From positions 496,001 through 560,000 of the forward strand of contig NZ_JBEBMX010000001.1 of NCBI RefSeq assembly GCF_043196875.1: 64,000 nt of DNA, in the 5' to 3' direction. The stretch's first letter is position 1; each line of letters begins with the position of its first letter. A model generated the notes under the pieces. The model had not been told where the DNA came from, did not search any database, and was given only the letters and a program-made list of their open reading frames with translations. Positions 51,687 to 60,111 of the stretch are shown piece by piece. This stretch comes from Saccharospirillum sp043196875. GTDB lineage: Bacteria > Pseudomonadota > Gammaproteobacteria > Pseudomonadales > Natronospirillaceae. Made by a program: the position numbers and the translations under genes.

Positions 51687-52943
51687 TTAAGAGACGTTTT
51701 CCAGCAACACCGCCACACCCTGACCACCACCGGCGCAGGCCGAAGAAATAGCAAACTGCTGACCATCGGCTTGCATCTGACGCGCAACGGTATGCGTTAA
51801 ACGTACGCCGGAAACACCCAACGGATGACCGATGGCAATGGAACCGCCGTTACGGTTTACCTTGTCGCGGTCCAGACCCAGCTCTTGTTCGCAGGCCAAA
51901 TATTGCGCCGCAAAAGCTTCGTTAATTTCGATACGGCCGATATCACCCAGCGACATTTTTTGATCGGCCAGCAGCGAGCGAATCGCCGGTGCCGGACCAA
52001 TGCCCATAATCTCTGGCGGCACGCCCACCACCGAACCACCGACAATACGCGCCAAGGGTTTTAATCCGTGCGCACGCACGTAGTCACCTGAGGCGACCAG
52101 TACCGCCGCCGCACCATCGACAATGCCGGATGAATTACCGCCGGTTTGCACGCCGCCAAAAGCCGGACGCAATTTATTCAGCACCTCAAAAGGCGAGTGC
52201 CGAATATGGCCGTCTTTATCAAAGCGCTGAGCTTTGTCGGCCAGTTTCAGACCGCGATCGGCGTAGCCATCGAGCGTCCAATGCGCATTCTCGACCGGCA
52301 CCACTTCGTCGTCGTACCAGCCGTTCTGCCAGGCCTGTTCGGCGGCGGCAAAACTGCGGGCAGCGAACTCGTCGGCCTGGTCGCGGCTGATGCCATAACG
52401 ATTGGCGAGATTTTCGGCGGTGCCACCCATGGACACTTCCGGAGCGGTATCGATGGTCGCTTCCCAAAGGAAATCCTTGAACTCCACCTGGCCCATGCGG
52501 AAACCGGCGCGATGGCTATAAGACGCCACCGGATTGCGCGACATCGACTCAGCACCGGCGCACAACACCAACTGCGCTTTGCCCAATTGAATCTGATCGG
52601 CAGCGGTTAAAATGGCTTCGAAACCGGTGCCACACAAACGATGCACCAGCAGCGCCGGTGCTGCCTGACGCATGCCAGAATACAAACCGATATGGCGCGG
52701 CAACAGGTAGGCATCGAAACTCGACTGAGCGACATTGCCGGCGACAATGGCGTCTACGTCTGCTGCCGGAATGCCGGTTTTTTCAAACAAGGCACGAGCG
52801 GCATAAATGCCCAGATCGGTCGGCGAAATATCACGCAGCACGCCGCAATAATCGGCGAAGGGCGTGCGCCGGCCATCGATTAAATAGATGTCGTCGTAGC
52901 GCGATTTCAGCGCGCTGTTTTCGGAATCGGCATAGGCGTTCAT
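51687..52943 (-). CDS. Acetyl-CoA C-acyltransferase (thiolase)
   Basis: 418 residues with the thiolase catalytic residues: the nucleophilic Cys in VHRLCGTGFEA, the His in GHPLGVSG and the C-terminal Cys in SSACAGGGQG. In this operon it would cleave an aryl-3-ketoacyl-CoA to acetyl-CoA plus aroyl-CoA. It starts one base from the end of the crotonase gene, so the two are translationally linked. Confidence 0.92.
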   Translation of the reverse strand: MNAYADSENSALKSRYDDIYLIDGRRTPFADYCGVLRDISPTDLGIYAARALFEKTGIPAADVDAIVAGNVAQSSFDAYLLPRHIGLYSGMRQAAPALLVHRLCGTGFEAILTAADQIQLGKAQLVLCAGAESMSRNPVASYSHRAGFRMGQVEFKDFLWEATIDTAPEVSMGGTAENLANRYGISRDQADEFAARSFAAAEQAWQNGWYDDEVVPVENAHWTLDGYADRGLKLADKAQRFDKDGHIRHSPFEVLNKLRPAFGGVQTGGNSSGIVDGAAAVLVASGDYVRAHGLKPLARIVGGSVVGVPPEIMGIGPAPAIRSLLADQKMSLGDIGRIEINEAFAAQYLACEQELGLDRDKVNRNGGSIAIGHPLGVSGVRLTHTVARQMQADGQQFAISSACAGGGQGVAVLLENVS

Positions 52944-52944
52944 A

Positions 52945-53703
52945 TTATTTTTTCCTATTCAAAAACTGACCGATACGGGCCTGAACTTCCGGACTGGTTT
53001 GAGTGATGCCGGCGACCAGCGATTCGGTAAACAAACCATCGTCGGAACTCATGTTTTCGATGCGCGACAAGGCCGACACCATGGCCCAGTTCGACAACTC
53101 AGAATTGCTGGCAATGGTGCGCGCTAACTCGTCGGCCTTGGCATCACCGGCGTTGGGCTCGACGCGATACTGCACCAGACCAAAACGCTCGGCTTCGTCG
53201 GCATCGAGAGTGCGACCGGTGAGCATCATGTCGGTCATACGACCGGTGCCGATCAGGCGCGCTACCCGCACCGAGGCACCGCCACCAACAAAAATGCCAT
53301 GACGACCTTCGGGCAAGCGGAAGTAAGTGGTCGGATCGGCCACCCGAATATGCGCCGCCGATGCCAGTTCCAGACCGCCACCGATGACAGCGCCTTTCAA
53401 AACAGCAATCACCGGCACGCCGGCTTGCTGAATTTTGCCGAACACCCGGTGCCAGCTGTGCGAGTGTTTAACCACAGCGAAAGGTTCACGCGCCTGATGT
53501 TCAGCCAGATCCAGACCGGCACAGAAATTATCGCCGGCGCCGCTGAGTACGATGACGCGGACACCTTCAGGTACCGGATCGAAACAGGCTTCCAGCTCCA
53601 GCAACAGAGCGTCGTTGATGGCGTTGTGTTTGTCCGGCCGGTTAAGGCGGATATGGGCAATACCTTCGCTCACGTCGAAGGTCACCAGAGGCGTCTGTGT
53701 CAT
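52945..53703 (-). CDS. Crotonase / enoyl-CoA hydratase family protein
   Basis: 252 residues. A crotonase fold with the oxyanion-hole segments GAGDNFCAGLDLAEH and KGAVIGGGLELASAAHIRVA, and LPEGRHGIFVGGGASVRVARLIG. Ahead of the SDR and thiolase it would hydrate an enoyl-CoA such as feruloyl-CoA. Crotonases can also do the retro-aldol cleavage seen in Ech, but the full set of beta-oxidation partners argues for hydration here. The ATG at 53701-53703 is favoured over a GTG 21 bases upstream. It is the first gene of the minus-strand operon. Confidence 0.88.
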   Translation of the reverse strand: MTQTPLVTFDVSEGIAHIRLNRPDKHNAINDALLLELEACFDPVPEGVRVIVLSGAGDNFCAGLDLAEHQAREPFAVVKHSHSWHRVFGKIQQAGVPVIAVLKGAVIGGGLELASAAHIRVADPTTYFRLPEGRHGIFVGGGASVRVARLIGTGRMTDMMLTGRTLDADEAERFGLVQYRVEPNAGDAKADELARTIASNSELSNWAMVSALSRIENMSSDDGLFTESLVAGITQTSPEVQARIGQFLNRKK

Positions 53704-53833
53704 GCTCGGACCTGTGTGCAACACCGCCGCAGCGGTTGTGAAATGGATCGTCGGTCAGCGGTTCAGGCTATGAAGTCTTGTTGTTGCCGGTCCCATTTGA
53801 GGGTCCGCTGCTGTGGCTAAAAAACCTAGCCAT

Positions 53834-53854
53834 GATTGTTGTATTTGTAAACAA
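53834..53854. promoter_or_regulatory. Operator-like site 1 of the catabolic cluster
   Basis: GATTGTTGTATTTGTAAACA(A) at 53834-53854, with ATTGTT...AACAAT arms. It agrees at 17 of 21 positions with site 2 at 53989-54009 on the other strand. It lies about 130 bases upstream of the crotonase start, in an AT-rich stretch suited to a promoter. The MarR protein encoded at 57245 is the candidate binder. Confidence 0.6.
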
Positions 53855-53988
53855 TTTATTTTTATGACGTTTAAAGCTAAGCACGGACGATTTCAGATTG
53901 ATAAAGGATAAGCCCCCTTAAAATGGGCGCCACAGCGCCATTTCGAACAAGATCAACAACAGCGCCTTAACCAATCATCTCCGGATTT

Positions 53989-54009
53989 TTGTTGATGAAC
54001 ACAACAATC
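53989..54009. promoter_or_regulatory. Operator-like site 2 of the catabolic cluster
   Basis: On the minus strand GATTGTTGTGTTCATCAACA(A), with TTGTTG...CAACAA arms; 17 of 21 positions match site 1. It lies about 130 bases upstream of dctP, so each divergent transcription unit has one copy at a similar distance. The rest of 53704-54141 shows no gene that I can support. Confidence 0.6.
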
Positions 54010-54141
54010 TGTGCCATAAACCTCAACGTGCGCCGGCGACAATACGCTCTCGGCGACCAGGCTTTTCGGCCTGACAAAACGATCGTTGCGGGCACCGCCC
54101 GGCTCTAAGAACAAGTCCAACAAAAACTAGAGGTTCGAACG

Positions 54142-55272
54142 ATGCTGACCAAGAAACTCCCCGCCGCTGTGGCGGCTTTGCTGCTGGCGTGCGGTTTGTT
54201 CGGCGCCCAGGCCAGTGCCCAAACGCTGCGTCTGACGCCCGGAACGCCTCCGGCACATCCCGGCCATACGCCGCTTTTTACCGCCTTTGCTGAACAGATC
54301 GATGCGCGCACCAATGGCGAACTGACCGGCACCATCCTCGGTACCGAAGTCGCCAACCTGGGCAATATGCGCACCGCCATCCGTTCCGGCCTGTCCGATG
54401 CGGGCATGTTCCTGCCGGCTTATTTCCCGGCTGATCTGTCCGAGATCAACCTGGTGGGCAACCTGTCCTTCCTGGGCAGCAACGCTCAGGCGATGGCGGC
54501 CGCCATGACCGAATACATTGTTACCTGTGCTGATTGCCAGGCCCAATTGAAGCAGTTGGGTGTGGTCTACGGCTCCAGCCATTCCTCCGATACCTATGTG
54601 CTGCTGACCACCAAACCGGTGCGCGATCTTGATGATCTGCAAGGTTTGCGGCTGCGCGTCGGTGGCCCGCACTTTGCGCGCTGGGCCGAAGAAATGGGCG
54701 CCGACGGTGCTAACGTTTCGGTCGGTGAAACCTTTGAAGCCATTTCTCAGGGTGTGCTCGATGGCACCATCGCCTCCACCGCGGATCTGATTTCCTTCCG
54801 CCTGGACGATGTCGTCACCCACATCACCACCCTGCCGATGGGCACTTACCATTCCACCATCTCGCACGCCATCAACGCCCGCACCTGGGCCGGTCTTGAC
54901 GAAGATAAGCGTCGCATCATGGCAGAAACCTCCAGCTACGCCAGTGCGCTGGCAACCCAGCGTTGGGGCTACGAAATGCCATCGGCGGCCGAATCCGCTG
55001 CGCGTGACGCCGGTATCGAGTTCATCGAACCGAGCGCTGAGTTGCTGAATGCGTCCAACGCCTACCAGCGTGAAGACCTGCAAAAAGCCATCGAACTGGC
55101 GCAGGAACGCGACGGCATTGCCGATGCAGCGGCCAAGGTCGAACGCTTTGAAGCGCTGGTCGACAAGTGGACCGCCTTTGCCAACTCGGTCGATAACGAC
55201 CCGCAAAAAATCGCCGACGAAGTAAATAGCGAAGTCTGGGATCAGGTCGATTTCTCGACTTACGGTCTCTAA
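54142..55272 (+). CDS. dctP: TRAP transporter substrate-binding protein (DctP family)
   Basis: 376 residues. The signal peptide is about residues 1-26 (ending ASAQ). The mature DctP domain includes MRTAIRSGLSDAGMFLPAYFP near the N-lobe, DLQGLRLRVGGPHFARWAEEMGA with the substrate-carboxylate Arg (R-x-G motif), and a helical C-terminus. It binds an organic acid in the periplasm for Na+-driven uptake. An AGAGG site lies nine bases before the ATG. Given the divergent aromatic CoA operon, a phenylpropanoid acid is the inferred ligand. A terminator separates it from dctQ. Confidence 0.93.
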   Translation: MLTKKLPAAVAALLLACGLFGAQASAQTLRLTPGTPPAHPGHTPLFTAFAEQIDARTNGELTGTILGTEVANLGNMRTAIRSGLSDAGMFLPAYFPADLSEINLVGNLSFLGSNAQAMAAAMTEYIVTCADCQAQLKQLGVVYGSSHSSDTYVLLTTKPVRDLDDLQGLRLRVGGPHFARWAEEMGADGANVSVGETFEAISQGVLDGTIASTADLISFRLDDVVTHITTLPMGTYHSTISHAINARTWAGLDEDKRRIMAETSSYASALATQRWGYEMPSAAESAARDAGIEFIEPSAELLNASNAYQREDLQKAIELAQERDGIADAAAKVERFEALVDKWTAFANSVDNDPQKIADEVNSEVWDQVDFSTYGL

Positions 55273-55277
55273 GTGGT

Positions 55278-55308
55278 ACCGGCCCGGCAAGCGTCGGGTC
55301 GGTTTTTT
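55278..55308 (+). terminator. Intrinsic terminator between dctP and dctQ
   Basis: ACCGGCCCG (55278-55286) pairs with CGGGTCGGT (55295-55303), with one G-U pair and an 8-base loop, running into T6. It starts six bases after the dctP stop. Partial termination here would give more binding protein than membrane subunits. Confidence 0.75.
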
Positions 55309-55329
55309 ATTGCTCGGAGAACCTTGCTG

Positions 55330-55836
55330 ATGCGCTGGCTGTATCAACTTTCCGATCGCCTGGTGGCCGGTCTGGCTTTGCTCGGCACCCTAGGCATTAT
55401 CGCCATGATGCTGCACGTCACCCTCGATGTGGTGTTGCGCTCGACGCTGTCTATTTCAGTGCCGGCGACCATCGAACTGGTGACTCGCTACTACATGATC
55501 ACCCTGGTGTTATTGCCCCTCGGTTGGGTGGAATGGAAACAACAGATGATCACCGTTGAAGCCTTTTCATCGATCTTAGGCGACGCTGGTGTGCGCTGGC
55601 TGGACAGTCTGGTGGCGCTGCTCGCCGCGGGGCTCTATGGCATTTTTACCCTGGCCACCTGGGACAAGGCGGTCGAACAATTTGAGCTGGGTGCCTATGT
55701 AATGGCGCTCGATCTGGCAGTTCCGGTCTGGCCGACCTATTTCGTACTGCCGCTTTCTTTTGCCCTCGCTGGCCTGGTGTGCCTGATCCGCATTGTGCGG
55801 CTGCATCACCTTACGCCTGCGATGGCTTCGCAGTAG
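55330..55836 (+). CDS. dctQ: TRAP transporter small permease (DctQ family)
   Basis: 168 residues with four membrane spans (about 14-37, 50-70, 90-110 and 128-152) in the DctQ arrangement. It joins the large permease in the inner membrane. The ATG at 55330 has GGAGA upstream; in-frame codons before it lie in the terminator. dctM follows after eight bases. Confidence 0.9.
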   Translation: MRWLYQLSDRLVAGLALLGTLGIIAMMLHVTLDVVLRSTLSISVPATIELVTRYYMITLVLLPLGWVEWKQQMITVEAFSSILGDAGVRWLDSLVALLAAGLYGIFTLATWDKAVEQFELGAYVMALDLAVPVWPTYFVLPLSFALAGLVCLIRIVRLHHLTPAMASQ

Positions 55837-55844
55837 GCAAACGC

Positions 55845-57140
55845 ATGTCGATTGAAACCGGTTTTTATGGCTTGCTGGTGTTGATGCTGCTGCTCGCATT
55901 GCGCGTGCCGGTAGCTTTGGCGTTGATGGTGGTGTCGCTCGGTGGTCTCAGCCTGATGCTGGGTTGGGAAACCGCGCTCAGTTTGCTGGCGTCTACGCCT
56001 TACGACTTTATCGCCAAGTGGACCCTGAGCGCGGTACCGATGTTTTTGCTGATGGGCTTTGTCAGCTATCACGCCGGCCTAACCGCAGGCTTATTTAACG
56101 CCGCCAAGGTGGTGTTTCGCTGGTTGCCGGGTGGCCAGGCGATTTCCAGTATTTTTGCCGCGTCCGGCTTTGCGGCGGTCAGTGGTTCCAGCCTGGCTTG
56201 TGCTGCGGCCATGGGACGCATCGCCATTCCGGAAATGGTGCGCTCCGGCTATAAACCGAGTTTCGCCTGCGGCACCATCGCCGCCGGTGGCACCATCGGT
56301 GCGCTGATTCCGCCGTCCATTTTAATGATCATCTACGGCGTTTTTGCGCAAACCTCCATCACTCAGGTGTTTCTCGGTGGTATCACCATCGGCCTGCTGA
56401 CAGCGGTCAGTTACAGCCTGGTGATTCTCATTGTCAGCTGGTTGCGGCCCGATATCGCACCGCGCGTTGCCCAAGGCGTGGAAGGTTACTCGGTACGGCA
56501 AGCGGTGTTGGAAATCTGGCCGGTGCTGGCCCTGGGTACGCTGGTCTTTGGCGGCCTGTTCAGTGGCTTTTTCACCGCCACCGAAGCCGGCGCCGTGGGT
56601 GCTGCCGGGGCCTTATTGATCAGTTTTGCGCTCGGTAAACTTAACCTGGGTCAGTTAAAAACCGCCCTGCTGGAGACGCTCTCGACCACCGCCTCGCTGC
56701 TGATCATCGGCGTCGGCGCCACCATGTTTACTGTGTTCCTGAGCCTCTCGGGCCTGGCCGGTTTTATCAGCGTGGCCGTCACCAACTGGGAGCTCGGCTT
56801 TCTGCAACTGATGCTCGTGGTGGTGCTGATTTATCTGTTCCTCGGTCTCTTTATGGACCCCTTCGGCGCCATGCTGGTCACTCTGCCGATTCTGTTGCCG
56901 GTGTTCGAGCAATACGACATCAGCCTGATCTGGTTTGGTGTGCTGCTGGTCAAGCTGCTGGAAATTGGCATGATCACGCCGCCGGTGGGTATGAACATCT
57001 TTGTGATTCGTTCGGTGGCATCGCAATACGCCAGCCTGGTCGATATTTTCAAAGGCGTGGCTTATTTTCTGGTCGCCGACCTGGTGGTGGTTACGCTGGT
57101 CATTCTGTGGCCGGAACTGGTGCTCTTTATGACTGGCTGA
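55845..57140 (+). CDS. dctM: TRAP transporter large permease (DctM family)
   Basis: 431 residues, about twelve membrane spans. Conserved DctM stretches include FMGFVSYHAGL-like LLMGFVSYHAG, AVSGSSLACAAAMGRIAIPEM, GTIAAGGTIGALIPPSI and LGLFMDPFGAMLVTLPI...ITPPVGMN. It carries the transport pathway, driven by Na+. The start at 55845 is eight bases after dctQ. No gene other than the MarR regulator follows on this strand in the cluster. Confidence 0.94.
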   Translation: MSIETGFYGLLVLMLLLALRVPVALALMVVSLGGLSLMLGWETALSLLASTPYDFIAKWTLSAVPMFLLMGFVSYHAGLTAGLFNAAKVVFRWLPGGQAISSIFAASGFAAVSGSSLACAAAMGRIAIPEMVRSGYKPSFACGTIAAGGTIGALIPPSILMIIYGVFAQTSITQVFLGGITIGLLTAVSYSLVILIVSWLRPDIAPRVAQGVEGYSVRQAVLEIWPVLALGTLVFGGLFSGFFTATEAGAVGAAGALLISFALGKLNLGQLKTALLETLSTTASLLIIGVGATMFTVFLSLSGLAGFISVAVTNWELGFLQLMLVVVLIYLFLGLFMDPFGAMLVTLPILLPVFEQYDISLIWFGVLLVKLLEIGMITPPVGMNIFVIRSVASQYASLVDIFKGVAYFLVADLVVVTLVILWPELVLFMTG

Positions 57141-57244
57141 TGCTCGGCAAAACCGACAGCGGTAATGATAAACTGCACCGCTTTGAGCGTTACCTTTGCT
57201 TGCTTCATCCAGCTTCCTATAGACAACAGGGCGATTAGACATCT

Positions 57245-57694
57245 ATGAGCGAGACCAAGACCGGCATCGACTACAGCCTGCTGAATTCACTGGTCGGTTA
57301 TCGGCTGCGTCGGGCTCAGCTCGCCTACTTTGAAAACTTCACCGCGACCTGCGCCGACTTCGGCGTCACTCCCGGCCTGTTTGGCATTCTGGCGATCGTC
57401 CGCAACAACCCGGGGCTGACCCAGACCGCCGTCGCCCAGGCCATTGAAACCGACCGCTCGGCCATGGTGGCGGCGGTCGACAAGCTGGAAAAATTGAGTC
57501 TGATTGAACGCCAGCCCTCGGAAAATGATCGCCGCTCTTACGCGCTTTACCTCACCGAACACGGCATCCGTTTCACCGATGATCTGCACAAAAAAGTGCT
57601 CGCTCACGAAGCCCATTTTGAACAGGTGATGAACTCCGGCGAGAAAGAATGGTTGCTGAGCATTCTGACCCGCGTCATTGATCTGGAACGTTAA
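57245..57694 (+). CDS. MarR-family regulator, probable controller of the catabolic cluster
   Basis: 149 residues. The winged helix includes FGVTPGLFGILAIVRNNPGLTQTAVAQAIETDRSAMVAAVDKLEKLSLIERQPSENDRRSYALYLTEHG. It resembles MarR proteins that sense hydroxycinnamoyl-CoA esters (FerR/CouR/PhdR type), although the resemblance is of family level only. It lies 104 bases after dctM and is the only regulator in the cluster. The paired operator-like sites upstream of dctP and the crotonase are its likely targets. Confidence 0.9.
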   Translation: MSETKTGIDYSLLNSLVGYRLRRAQLAYFENFTATCADFGVTPGLFGILAIVRNNPGLTQTAVAQAIETDRSAMVAAVDKLEKLSLIERQPSENDRRSYALYLTEHGIRFTDDLHKKVLAHEAHFEQVMNSGEKEWLLSILTRVIDLER

Positions 57695-57794
57695 GCGCGA
57701 CTGACCTTTCGGCATATGTACAGCCTTGCCAAACCCCTCTACTCTGGCCGCACCGTGCTCGACTACAACAATGACCTTCAATGGAGACTGGACG

Positions 57795-58373
57795 ATGGCG
57801 GCGTTAATCCTTGGACTGGTGTTATTCCTCGGCGCTCATTCGGTGCGCATCTTTATTCCTGGCGTCCGTACGGCGCTGCTCGAAAAACTCGGTGAAATGA
57901 CCTGGAAAGGTCTGTTCTCGGTGGTGTCACTGGTGGGCTTGGCGTTGATCGTCTGGGGTTACGGCCAGGCGCGCATGGCGCCGGTCTGGCTGTGGGTCAG
58001 CCCGATCTGGACCTATCATCTGGCGGCTTTGCTGATGCTGCTGGCTTTTGTGTTACTGGCGGCGGCCTATATTCCCGGCAACCGTATCAAAGCCAAGATG
58101 GGACATCCCATGCTGCTGGCCACCAAGGTCTGGGCGCTGGCGCATTTACTCGCCAACGGCACCCTGGCCGATTTGCTGTTGTTCGGCAGTTTCCTGGTTT
58201 GGGCGATTGCCGATTTCGCTGTTTCGCGCAGGCGCGATCGCGCTGAGGGTGTGACTTATCCGGCGCTTGGCGTCAGCCGTGATCTGGCAGTGTTAGTCGT
58301 CGGTCTGGTGGGTTATGGCGTCTTTGCGTTCTGGCTGCACGGCCTGCTGATCGGTGTGAATCCGCTCGGCTAA
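57795..58373 (+). CDS. nnrU: NnrU family protein
   Basis: 192 residues with about five membrane spans. The opening LGLVLFLGAHSVRIF and the middle GHPMLLATKVWALAHLLANGTLADLLLFGSFLVWAI are the NnrU/MapEG-like signature. NnrU is required for nitrite/nitric oxide reduction in some denitrifiers, but family members occur widely and act in isoprenoid or carotenoid-type reactions too; no denitrification genes lie nearby. The ATG at 57795 has GGAG upstream. Confidence 0.88.
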   Translation: MAALILGLVLFLGAHSVRIFIPGVRTALLEKLGEMTWKGLFSVVSLVGLALIVWGYGQARMAPVWLWVSPIWTYHLAALLMLLAFVLLAAAYIPGNRIKAKMGHPMLLATKVWALAHLLANGTLADLLLFGSFLVWAIADFAVSRRRDRAEGVTYPALGVSRDLAVLVVGLVGYGVFAFWLHGLLIGVNPLG

Positions 58374-58381
58374 CAGCATCA

Positions 58382-58430
58382 AGCGGTTATGCCACTTTGT
58401 TGAGCAAAGAGGAGTAACCGCTAGTGTTTT
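58382..58430. terminator. Long hairpin terminator between NnrU and the channel gene
   Basis: AGCGGTTA (58382-58389) pairs with TAACCGCT (58415-58422). Inside it CTTTG-TTGAG-CAAAG forms a second stem. TGTTTTT follows on the plus strand. It overlaps the stop codon of the convergent channel gene. Confidence 0.55.
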
Positions 58431-58891
58431 TCCTGCTCGATATCGGCTTCGAACCGATCCAGTAATTTATCGATCTTGCGTTCCAGCTCGCGATTGTGCG
58501 CCAGCAGCACCGCATTCTGTTCGCGCAATTCGCGATTTTTAACGGTGGTATCAGCAAAGCCGAGTAACTTATCGGCCACCAGAGCACCGATAAAACCCAC
58601 CAGGCCGACACCCAGATAAAACATCAGGGCGACGATCAACCGGCCACCGAACGACACCGGATAATAATCGCCAAAACCAATGGTCGACGCCGCCATCTGC
58701 AAGGTCCAGAAGGCATCGGCGTAGCTGTGAATATTGGCGTTGGCGGCGGCACGTTCAAACCACAGCAGCACCGGCGACAGGGCACCAATGCAGCCGTACA
58801 AAATCAACACCGCCAGCAGGGATAAGAACGTCAGTCGATAATTTTTGACGCCGTATTGATCGACCACATAAACCCATGAATCCAAAGACAT
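58421..58891 (-). CDS. Two-transmembrane potassium channel-like protein
   Basis: 156 residues. There are two membrane helices (about 20-44 and 82-107), with a pore loop between them carrying the filter TIGFGDYYP. GFGD replaces the common GYGD but is known in K+ channels. The C-terminal ~45 residues form a Leu/Glu/Arg heptad pattern (VKNRELREQNAVLLAHNRELERKIDKLLDRFE), a likely coiled-coil tetramerisation domain, with no RCK domain. It probably conducts K+ across the inner membrane. Confidence 0.88.
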   Translation of the reverse strand: MSLDSWVYVVDQYGVKNYRLTFLSLLAVLILYGCIGALSPVLLWFERAAANANIHSYADAFWTLQMAASTIGFGDYYPVSFGGRLIVALMFYLGVGLVGFIGALVADKLLGFADTTVKNRELREQNAVLLAHNRELERKIDKLLDRFEADIEQEKH

Positions 58892-58942
58892 GGAACCTCC
58901 TTCGCCACTGAGCCAGTAAGGTGCGCCGGATGTGCATCGCGG

Positions 58943-59266
58943 TCAGGCCAGCCATATTCCCAGCAGACCGTATAGCAATGCCCCGGTCAAGGTCGCCACA
59001 CCGACATTGCGGGCGACTTTCAAGGTGACCAGCACCGCCAGCGACGCCAACAGCAAACGCATTATTCCAACCTGCTGAGCGGCCAGATCGACCAGTGACA
59101 CCACGATCAGCGCGCTAATCGCCGCCACGCCCAACGCACTCAACACCAGCGCCAAAGCACCGCGACCAGTCGCCAGTTGCTGGCCATAAAGCATCGGCAA
59201 CAGGCGCATCAGATAGGTACCCAAACCGGCCAACAGGATCAGCATCAAGAGTTCATGATGGGTCAT
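58943..59266 (-). CDS. azlD: AzlD family branched-chain amino acid export protein
   Basis: 107 residues, about four membrane spans, with the AzlD opening LLAGLGTYLMRLLPMLYG. The small partner of AzlC in the LIV-E/AzlCD exporter (branched-chain amino acids or azaleucine). Its start overlaps the azlC end by 14 bases. Confidence 0.9.
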   Translation of the reverse strand: MTHHELLMLILLAGLGTYLMRLLPMLYGQQLATGRGALALVLSALGVAAISALIVVSLVDLAAQQVGIMRLLLASLAVLVTLKVARNVGVATLTGALLYGLLGIWLA

Positions 59267-59969
59267 GCTTTACGCCCCTCTGCGTCAGTGGCCGGGCACA
59301 GGCGCCGAGTACCATGCCCATCATCAACGCCAGGTGTGATGGCAACCAGATCAGCGCCAGCGCCGTGACCACCAGCGTGAATGCAATCACCGGCCACAAG
59401 GAACGCTCAAAAGCCTGCCCCAGCAAGGCAATAAAGAGTGCCGGCAACACAAAGGACAGCGCATCGCTCAGCCAGCCGTCAGCGCCGCCCAATTCCGTAC
59501 CCAGCCAGACACCAACCAGAGTACCCGACAGCCAGGAACCGTAAGCGCCGCAACCAACACCCAGACACCAGGCCGGCGGTAACGGCCGGCGCGTGGATTC
59601 GGCCATGGCAGTAGCGAACATTTCATCGGTCAGCCCCCAGGCGACAAAGGGCAGCAATTTGCCCGGCGGACGCTCTAACTGAGCAACCAAGGCCGGGCCA
59701 TAAAACAGATGGCGCAGATTGAGCATCCAGATCGCCGACAAGGCCGGCCAAAAACCGGTGCCGGCCACCACCAGACTGACCAGCACAAATTGCGAGGCGC
59801 CGGCAAAAACAATCAGTGAAATCAGCATGGCCTGAACGCCGCTGAGCTGCGCCTGCAAAGCCACCACACCAAAGGAAAAAGCCACCGGGAAATAGCCCAC
59901 GGCCAATGACGCACTTGCCGCCAGGCCGGAAGCCCATAAGCGCAGCGCTGATCCAGAAGATGACGTCAC
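59253..59969 (-). CDS. azlC: AzlC family branched-chain amino acid export protein
   Basis: 238 residues with seven or so membrane spans. Family motifs are VGYFPVAFSFGVVALQAQLSGVQAMLISLIVFAGASQFV and LNLRHLFYGPALV. The GTG at 59967-59969 is preceded by AGGGGCG and gives the usual length; a TTG 57 bases upstream in frame is less likely. It forms the exporter with AzlD and is divergent from the nitroreductase gene. Confidence 0.9.
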   Translation of the reverse strand: MTSSSGSALRLWASGLAASASLAVGYFPVAFSFGVVALQAQLSGVQAMLISLIVFAGASQFVLVSLVVAGTGFWPALSAIWMLNLRHLFYGPALVAQLERPPGKLLPFVAWGLTDEMFATAMAESTRRPLPPAWCLGVGCGAYGSWLSGTLVGVWLGTELGGADGWLSDALSFVLPALFIALLGQAFERSLWPVIAFTLVVTALALIWLPSHLALMMGMVLGACARPLTQRGVKHDPS

Positions 59970-60111
59970 CCATTCGCCCCTAATAAAACCCAGCCGCTTT
60001 GTACCGCGCTGGTTGGGGCAATACAAGCCTGACTGGAAATAGCGATCAGGGCACCGCCAAAGGCGTCAATCAATGATAAAATCAACCGATCATTTTCGGT
60101 TGGAGTCCACC

